10,605 bases of DNA from Alphaproteobacteria bacterium MarineAlpha3_Bin4 (GTDB lineage: Bacteria > Pseudomonadota > Alphaproteobacteria > Rhodospirillales > Casp-alpha2): positions 1 through 10,605 of the forward strand of contig PTLJ01000032.1 in NCBI GenBank assembly GCA_002938045.1, read 5' to 3'. The notes beneath the pieces are model-generated. The model searched no databases, had not been told where the DNA came from, and worked only from the letters and a program-made list of their open reading frames with translations. Made by a program: the position numbers and the translations under genes. This document shows, piece after piece, positions 6,212 through 10,605 of the stretch (positions are counted from its first letter, which is position 1; the number at the start of each line of letters is the position of its first letter).

Positions 6212-7041
6212 CAAGAAAGCTCCGTTTTGGATGGATTGACGCCAACGATAAATATACCGGCGGCGTCAGCCGCGCGTACGACGTCGTCGCGCCTAATTAT
6301 AAGGGTGCTACCCGCCTCCACAGCAATACCGGAGATACCGGCGTCACTAACCCGCTCAACAGTGGCGACACCAATGCTTGGAAGATCGGCCCTGCGTTCC
6401 TGGCCCGGCTTCGACACTTTGACGAGCACGCCGCCGCACGCGTCGTCCCCCACCCTTTCCAGTAGGGCGTCCGTTCCCGCAGTGTCCTCAAGGCCGATGA
6501 CCTTGCCTCCACACACCACCGCAGCCTGGCCCAAATCATCGGCGCCCAGCTGTTTTGCTGCTTCGACGCCGAGATCAATATTAGAGAGCGCCTCGGGGTT
6601 GGTTCCGATCGCGCCAAATGTTCCTTCCTCGGCAACCAAATCTGGTACAATCTCATCGGCGCCGAGGACACGAAACCCTTCGTCGTTTTCAAGGGTCTTG
6701 ATCAACGCAGAAAGCAACCCGTCGTCACCAAAAGCTTCAGCCCCGAATCGTGCGAAGAACCGAGCCGCCCATATATCAGGGCGAAGCGCTGACATCGGCG
6801 GACGGTAAATAGAGCCAGCCATAACCAACTCCTCGACCGCCGCTTTACGAAGGAGATCCACCGTCTTACCGGCGGCGCCCAACCTCACCCATTCATGGGG
6901 TTCGTCCACGAAAGCGTGATTTGATGCCTGGCCCTCAAAAGCGACGACAAAGAATTCGCGTCCTTGAGTCTTGCAGGCCTGAACAATTATTTCCGGCAGT
7001 TCGCCACCCCCGGCGAGAATGCCGAGTTTAGGCGGCATCAT
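6211..7041 (-). CDS. lpxI: UDP-2,3-diacylglucosamine pyrophosphatase LpxI (formerly DUF1009)
   Basis: LpxI hydrolyses UDP-2,3-diacylglucosamine to lipid X and UMP. It replaces the unrelated LpxH in alphaproteobacteria, as shown for Caulobacter. From ATG 7041 it has 276 residues. The N-terminal domain begins PPKLGILAGGGELP (3-16), the usual LpxI opening. The C-terminal DUF1009 domain includes GTDALLERVG (189-198), KPGQERRADLPSIG (211-224) and ATVE; the Asp in ADLPSIG (Asp219) probably corresponds to the essential aspartate of the family. The frame could extend to a TTG at 7095, adding 18 residues absent from typical LpxI, so I reject that. ATG 7038 is an equally plausible start. The chosen start overlaps the lpxA 3' end by 14 nt, so translation is probably coupled; no strong ribosome site is seen. 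Confidence 0.93.
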   Translation of the reverse strand: MMPPKLGILAGGGELPEIIVQACKTQGREFFVVAFEGQASNHAFVDEPHEWVRLGAAGKTVDLLRKAAVEELVMAGSIYRPPMSALRPDIWAARFFARFGAEAFGDDGLLSALIKTLENDEGFRVLGADEIVPDLVAEEGTFGAIGTNPEALSNIDLGVEAAKQLGADDLGQAAVVCGGKVIGLEDTAGTDALLERVGDDACGGVLVKVSKPGQERRADLPSIGVATVERVSDAGISGIAVEAGSTLIIRRDDVVRAADAAGIFIVGVNPSKTELS

Positions 7042-7828
7042 CCAAGCCGGGGTGGCAGATTGACCGCGACGAGTCAGCTTGGATGAACTCGACAATTTCC
7101 ATCACCGGTTTATAGTCGGCGAAATCCTCGGCAACGTCTTCGAGGCGTTCGGCCATTGTTCCTTCCTCGGCAAAGATTAGGCGATAGGCCTTGCGCATTT
7201 CATGAATGTCATCGCGCGAGAAGTCGCGGCGTTTGAGGCCGACTAGGTTTAGACCAAAGAGCCGGGCCCGGTTTCCCATGACGGAACCGTAGGGAATAAC
7301 ATCTTGCTCAACACCTGTCATGCCACCGATCATGGCATGCTTGCCGATACGGACAAACTGGTGGACAGCTGAAAGTCCACCGACGATGGCCCATTCGCCG
7401 ATCTCGACGTGGCCGGCGAGGGTGGCATTATTGACCAGGATCGCATTGTCGTCTATCTGGCAGTCGTGTGCTACATGGGCGCCGACCATGAACAGGCAAT
7501 TGTTGCCGACGCGTGTCTCCATGCCGCCGCCCTCGGTACCCGGGTTCATGGTCACGTGCTCCCGAATGATGTTATTGCAGCCGATTACCAGCCAGGATGG
7601 CTCTCCTTGGTATTTGAGGTCTTGAGGTTGGTGCCCGATGGATGCAAATGGAAATACTTTTGTATTCGCGCCAATTTGGGTTCGGCCAGCAATGCTGACA
7701 TGGGAAATTAGTTCGGTGCCATCGCCTAGCTCGACGTTGGGACCAATTACGCAATATGGCCCAATCCGAATATCTTCGCCAAGCTGAACACCATCTGCGA
7801 CAATTGCCGACGGGTGAATATCAGTCAT
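7028..7828 (-). CDS. lpxA: UDP-N-acetylglucosamine acyltransferase LpxA
   Basis: LpxA transfers a 3-hydroxyacyl chain from ACP to the 3-OH of UDP-GlcNAc, the first step of lipid A synthesis. The 266-residue protein has the left-handed beta-helix of hexapeptide repeats (about 1-185) and a C-terminal helical domain beginning near LKRRDFSRDD (198-207). The catalytic base is His121 in GAHVAHDC, equivalent to E. coli His125. With the same offset of four, Gly169 falls at the E. coli Gly173 acyl-ruler position, suggesting a long chain such as 3-OH-C14 rather than C10 (inference). The fabZ stop TAG (7831-7829) directly abuts ATG 7828, so there is no gap. The C-terminus overlaps lpxI. Confidence 0.97.
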   Translation of the reverse strand: MTDIHPSAIVADGVQLGEDIRIGPYCVIGPNVELGDGTELISHVSIAGRTQIGANTKVFPFASIGHQPQDLKYQGEPSWLVIGCNNIIREHVTMNPGTEGGGMETRVGNNCLFMVGAHVAHDCQIDDNAILVNNATLAGHVEIGEWAIVGGLSAVHQFVRIGKHAMIGGMTGVEQDVIPYGSVMGNRARLFGLNLVGLKRRDFSRDDIHEMRKAYRLIFAEEGTMAERLEDVAEDFADYKPVMEIVEFIQADSSRSICHPGLDDAA

Positions 7829-8290
7829 CTATTGGTCCACAATCATGGCTGAATACGTTGCTTCTGCCATCAAACTGCCATCGACGCGAGCTTCGCCGTA
7901 AAACTTCCAGACATTACCGCGGCGGCGCTGTTTCTCGACGTGAATTTTGACGGTGTCGCCGGGCGTGATTGGTTTACGGAATCGAGCCTGGTCTATGGTC
8001 ATAAAATAGACCAGGCTGTAGGCGCTCTTTCCCCGGGTTTCAATCACCAGCACCGCTGATGTTTGCGCCATCGCCTCGACTATCAATACGCCTGGCATGA
8101 TCGGGTGGCCCGGGAAATGGCCTTGGAAAAACGGCTCATTGACGCTCACGTTCTTTATGCCGACAGCGCGGAGATTCGGAATGACGTCGACGACCCTATC
8201 GACCAATAGAAATGGATAGCGATGGGGGATCATCTGCATAATTTCATCGACCTCAATTACCCTGGTACCATCTTGAACTTCGGTATCCAT
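7829..8290 (-). CDS. fabZ: 3-hydroxyacyl-[acyl-carrier-protein] dehydratase FabZ
   Basis: FabZ dehydrates 3-hydroxyacyl-ACP in fatty acid elongation. It thereby competes with LpxA and LpxD for the same substrate, which explains its place in lipid A operons. From ATG 8290 it has 153 residues, the normal hot-dog-fold size. MQMIPHRYPFLLVDRV (18-33) is the family opening. The catalytic pair is His58 (FFQGHFPGHP) and Glu72 (GVLIVEAMAQ), 14 residues apart as in E. coli FabZ. A longer frame to 8347 would overlap lpxD and add residues not found in the family. ATG 8290 begins 2 nt after the lpxD stop and has AAGGA at 8304-8300, 9 nt upstream. Confidence 0.96.
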   Translation of the reverse strand: MDTEVQDGTRVIEVDEIMQMIPHRYPFLLVDRVVDVIPNLRAVGIKNVSVNEPFFQGHFPGHPIMPGVLIVEAMAQTSAVLVIETRGKSAYSLVYFMTIDQARFRKPITPGDTVKIHVEKQRRRGNVWKFYGEARVDGSLMAEATYSAMIVDQ

Positions 8291-8292
8291 CC

Positions 8293-9315
8293 TCAGTTTT
8301 CCTTTTTCTTCACCAAGCGTTCGATAGTGGCAACTTCCTTCAGCCAATCTCGCATTGGTTTTGCCGGAGAGCCGCCGACTGTGACACCAGGATCGATATC
8401 CCGCATTACGCCGCTCTGTGCCGCAATTTGGGCGGCATTACCGATTTTCAGATGCCCAGTTAGCCCAGCCTGTCCTCCTATCATGACGAAATCGCCGATG
8501 ACCGTACTACCGGAAATGCCGACCTGGCTGACAATCACACACCCTTTCCCCACACGGACGTTATGGGCGATCTGAACGAGATTATCAATTTTTGTTCCCG
8601 CTCCAATCACTGTGTCCGGCCCAGTTCCGCGGTCAATGGTCGTGTTCGCGCCGATTTCGACGTCGTCCTCGATCACGACGCGACCTAACTGAGGAACCTT
8701 CAAGTGTTCCTCGGGGCCAAGCGCAAATCCGAAACCATCCTGTCCGATAGAAGCCCCAGTATGGACAATTACCCGTGCGCCGATGATACAGTATGTTAGG
8801 GAGGCGTTGGGGCCAACGGCACAATCATCGCCAATTACGCAACCCTTTCCGATCGAGGCGTTGGGACCAATACTGCAGTTTTTCCCGATTTCGGCACTGG
8901 CGCCGATCGTTGCGCCGACACCGATGTGGCAACCCTCGCCAATACTCGCGCACGGGTCGATCAGAGCTTGATTGCTGGTAGGAAACTGATTGTTGAGAAC
9001 CGGATAAAAGAGATCCGCGACCCGGGCATAGCCGCGATAAGGTTCTTCTGTAAGCAGCAACGCCATTCCCGCCGGTGCCTTGACTGCCGAATCTGGATGA
9101 ACGATGCAGACCCCCGCTCGACTTTTAATGAACTCATCTACATAGAGTTTGTTATCAAGAAAACTGACGTGCTCAGGCCCCGCCTCCGCCAACGGGCGAA
9201 CGTCCAAAAACGCCTGCTCCGGTTCGCCCGAGCCCCCAATCTCGGCCTCGGCTGCTGTGGCCAGTTTTCGCAAGTTGAAGGGGCCGGCTACCAAATAAAA
9301 GCGCGGGTCTGCCAT
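8293..9315 (-). CDS. lpxD: UDP-3-O-(3-hydroxyacyl)glucosamine N-acyltransferase LpxD
   Basis: LpxD adds the second 3-hydroxyacyl chain, N-linked, from ACP to UDP-3-O-acylglucosamine, the third step of lipid A synthesis. The 340-residue protein has an N-terminal uridine-binding domain (1-~105) containing the pattern LAEAGPEHVSFLDN (42-55). A long hexapeptide-repeat beta-helix (~118-315) and a C-terminal charged helix (~322-340) follow. The catalytic His251 lies in DNLVQIAHNV, equivalent to E. coli His239. GQDGFGFA (191-198) is another family signature. The start ATG 9315 is 2 nt after the ompH stop, with GGAAA (9326-9322) 6 nt upstream. Confidence 0.97.
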   Translation of the reverse strand: MADPRFYLVAGPFNLRKLATAAEAEIGGSGEPEQAFLDVRPLAEAGPEHVSFLDNKLYVDEFIKSRAGVCIVHPDSAVKAPAGMALLLTEEPYRGYARVADLFYPVLNNQFPTSNQALIDPCASIGEGCHIGVGATIGASAEIGKNCSIGPNASIGKGCVIGDDCAVGPNASLTYCIIGARVIVHTGASIGQDGFGFALGPEEHLKVPQLGRVVIEDDVEIGANTTIDRGTGPDTVIGAGTKIDNLVQIAHNVRVGKGCVIVSQVGISGSTVIGDFVMIGGQAGLTGHLKIGNAAQIAAQSGVMRDIDPGVTVGGSPAKPMRDWLKEVATIERLVKKKEN

Positions 9316-9317
9316 TT

Positions 9318-9896
9318 CTAGTTTCCGGGTTTTGTTATCTGCAGCTTAGGCATCACCTTATCAAGCTGCTCAAGGACTTCCTTTGTAATCTCAAGCGAAC
9401 GATCAACCATGATCGTCTGACTTCGTTTCAAGATGAGATCAATGTCTTGTTTGGTGGCCATCGCGGTAATAATTTCGTTGATTTTTATCTCGACCTTGAT
9501 CATGGCCTCTTCTTGGACCTTGCGGAGTTCCTGCTTGCGCTGTTGAACAAGATTTTGTACTGCGATCACGCGTTGCTCAAATTTCTGCCGCTCCTGGGAA
9601 AAGGCTTCAGGTGTCAGGATCGTTCGCTTCTTCGCCATTACCAGGTTTGCCTTGCGCAGCTCCTCTTCCTCTTTTCCAATCTCGGCCTGAAATCCTGTAC
9701 GGTACTGCGCGAGCTGCGCCTTGATATCCTTGATCACCAAGGACTCTTGGCGAATGGCGTTGAGGTTGAGGATGGCAACTCTGATGCTCGACTTGACGGC
9801 GGAAGTTCCATCCGGCGATTGCGCCATAACTAGCGCTGGCCATAGTAGAAAAGTTGTTACGACCGGCACCAGTAGGATGCGAAAATATGGCTTCAA
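9318..9896 (-). CDS. ompH: OmpH/Skp-family periplasmic outer-membrane-protein chaperone
   Basis: Skp-like proteins are periplasmic trimers that hold unfolded outer-membrane proteins and pass them to the BAM complex. The 192-residue protein has a signal peptide: basic and aromatic MKPYFR, a hydrophobic core to about residue 23, and a probable cleavage VMA|Q after Ala25. The mature part begins with the beta-strand IRVAILNLNAI (38-48), which forms the trimer body. A long charged coiled-coil arm follows (about 55-145, rich in Glu, Lys and Gln), then a second arm segment. The start codon is TTG 9896: no ATG lies between the in-frame bamA stop and this point, the signal peptide begins here, and a strong ribosome site precedes it. 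Sequence similarity in this family is low, so the call rests on architecture and on its position between bamA and lpxD. The symbol skp would serve equally. Confidence 0.9.
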   Translation of the reverse strand: MKPYFRILLVPVVTTFLLWPALVMAQSPDGTSAVKSSIRVAILNLNAIRQESLVIKDIKAQLAQYRTGFQAEIGKEEEELRKANLVMAKKRTILTPEAFSQERQKFEQRVIAVQNLVQQRKQELRKVQEEAMIKVEIKINEIITAMATKQDIDLILKRSQTIMVDRSLEITKEVLEQLDKVMPKLQITKPGN

Positions 9897-9901
9897 TTCA
9901 G

Positions 9902-9907
9902 CCCCCT
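9902..9907 (-). promoter_or_regulatory. Shine-Dalgarno AGGGGG that fixes the TTG start of ompH
   Basis: On the minus strand AGGGGG lies 5 nt before TTG 9896 and overlaps the bamA stop codon TAG (9908-9906) by two bases. A ribosome terminating on bamA would sit on this site, so re-initiation on ompH is plausible. Confidence 0.65.
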
Positions 9908-10605
9908 AGAACTGGGTGCCGAAACTGATACGAAGGTTCTCTTTCTCGTCGAAAGCCTCTTTCAGGAGCGGGAAACCTAGATCGACGCCGATGGGGCCAA
10001 ACGGTGACAACCACGTTAACCCGGTCCCGACCGAAAGGCGCACACTGGCGGTGTCGCCAACATTGGAATTGCTTGGCTCTAACTTACCAGCACTTCCAAC
10101 ATCACTAAACAACCGACCTTTTACACCAGAGCCCTCGGGCAAGAAGGCAAACGGAAAAGCCAGCTGAACCCGACCAGTGTACTTCCACTCACCACCGAGT
10201 GCATCCCCCGTTAGTTTGTCGCGCGGACCGATGCCGGAGGTCGCAAATCCGCGCAGATCATCGCCACCGACGAAAAAGCGCTGGAGGAATCTCACGTCTG
10301 TACCAAGACCAACAATGTATCCGGCCGTTCCGCTTGTCGTGACGATCCATTGATCGGCGATCTGAGTCACAATTCCCGCGCGCACCACATTCCGTAAGTG
10401 CTTCACGGGTCCCCCGAAACCAGCGACCGATGTTTGTAGGCTAGTAAAATAACCCTTGGTCGGTGTAAGCCGACTGTCAGTCGTGTCTAGGGCGATCTTG
10501 TGCGAAATTTCCGATACGAACTCGGTTCCCTGCTGATCCTGGATTAGTGTCGAGGCGTTGCTTGCAACCTCATTGACTTCTTCTCTTTTTAATATGTAGC
10601 GCCAG
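9906..10605 (-). CDS. bamA: Outer membrane assembly factor BamA, C-terminal part (5' end outside window)
   Basis: BamA is the Omp85-family beta-barrel that folds and inserts outer-membrane proteins. The frame is open to the right edge, giving 232 residues; the GTG near 10406 is internal. Visible are barrel strands with D-T-T-D-S-R-L-T-P-T-K-G-Y-F (the family's D-x-R-D-x-x-x-x-P-T-x-G region), RFFVGGDDLRGF with the conserved Arg-Gly-Phe of loop 6 (LRGF at 10245-10256), and GRLFSDVGSAG. The terminal beta-signal LRISFGTQF ends in the obligatory phenylalanine. The POTRA domains lie outside the window. Stop TAG 9908-9906 is in frame with ompH and 9 nt before it. BamA followed by OmpH/Skp and lpx genes is a widespread envelope-biogenesis operon. 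Confidence 0.95.
   Translation of the reverse strand, partial: WRYILKREEVNEVASNASTLIQDQQGTEFVSEISHKIALDTTDSRLTPTKGYFTSLQTSVAGFGGPVKHLRNVVRAGIVTQIADQWIVTTSGTAGYIVGLGTDVRFLQRFFVGGDDLRGFATSGIGPRDKLTGDALGGEWKYTGRVQLAFPFAFLPEGSGVKGRLFSDVGSAGKLEPSNSNVGDTASVRLSVGTGLTWLSPFGPIGVDLGFPLLKEAFDEKENLRISFGTQF

Noticed and set aside
5340..6808. Several long plus-strand ORFs opposite lpxB and lpxI
   Set aside because: They are antisense to genes with clear family motifs, show no recognisable domain and have Ser/Arg/Pro-rich shadow composition.
7042..7095. Longer lpxI starting at TTG 7095
   Set aside because: The added 18 residues lie fully inside lpxA and precede the conserved LpxI opening PPKLGILAGGG; ATG 7041 or 7038 fits better.
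8291..8347. Longer fabZ starting near 8347
   Set aside because: The extension lies inside lpxD and is not typical of FabZ; ATG 8290 has proper spacing to a ribosome site.
8380..8960. Repeated short GC-rich motifs (such as GCGCCGAT and GGCGCCGAT) as a DNA repeat array
   Set aside because: They follow the hexapeptide repeats of the LpxD beta-helix protein and need no separate DNA-level explanation.

Overview
The window carries core housekeeping genes of an alphaproteobacterium, probably a Rhodospirillales-like lineage (order-level placement is inference). Three things point there. The LexA operator is the alphaproteobacterial direct repeat GAAC-N7-GAAC. LpxI, rather than LpxH, supplies the pyrophosphatase step of lipid A synthesis. 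The gene order lexA / gltX / gltA facing bamA-ompH-lpxD-fabZ-lpxA-lpxI-lpxB is familiar from that class. Base composition is moderately GC-rich.

Left half (plus strand): the 3' part of moeA (molybdenum cofactor insertion) runs in from the edge and ends at 815. A 268-bp spacer follows with a sigma-70-type promoter overlaid by a LexA box, a 21-bp tandem duplication in the lexA leader, and then lexA (SOS repressor). Between lexA and gltX lie 377 bp with no intact gene. On the minus strand this spacer encodes what looks like the last ~50 codons of ComEC, the DNA-uptake channel often found here in relatives, so comEC appears to have been lost and only its tail remains. gltX (glutamyl-tRNA synthetase) and gltA (citrate synthase) follow, each apparently with its own spacer.

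Right half (minus strand, read from the right edge): the C-terminal part of bamA, then ompH/skp, lpxD, fabZ, lpxA, lpxI and lpxB. Gaps between genes are 0-2 nt or short overlaps, except 9 nt between bamA and ompH, so this is one tightly coupled operon. BamA inserts outer-membrane proteins and OmpH/Skp chaperones them through the periplasm. LpxA, LpxD, LpxI and LpxB perform four of the lipid A steps, and FabZ works on the 3-hydroxyacyl-ACP pool that LpxA and LpxD draw on. The operon promoter lies outside the window. gltA and lpxB converge, with only 48 bp between them.

I see no mobile element, CRISPR array, RNA gene or undescribed multigene system. The observations most worth checking are the comEC remnant, the lexA control region with its tandem repeat, and the substituted zinc site in GluRS.
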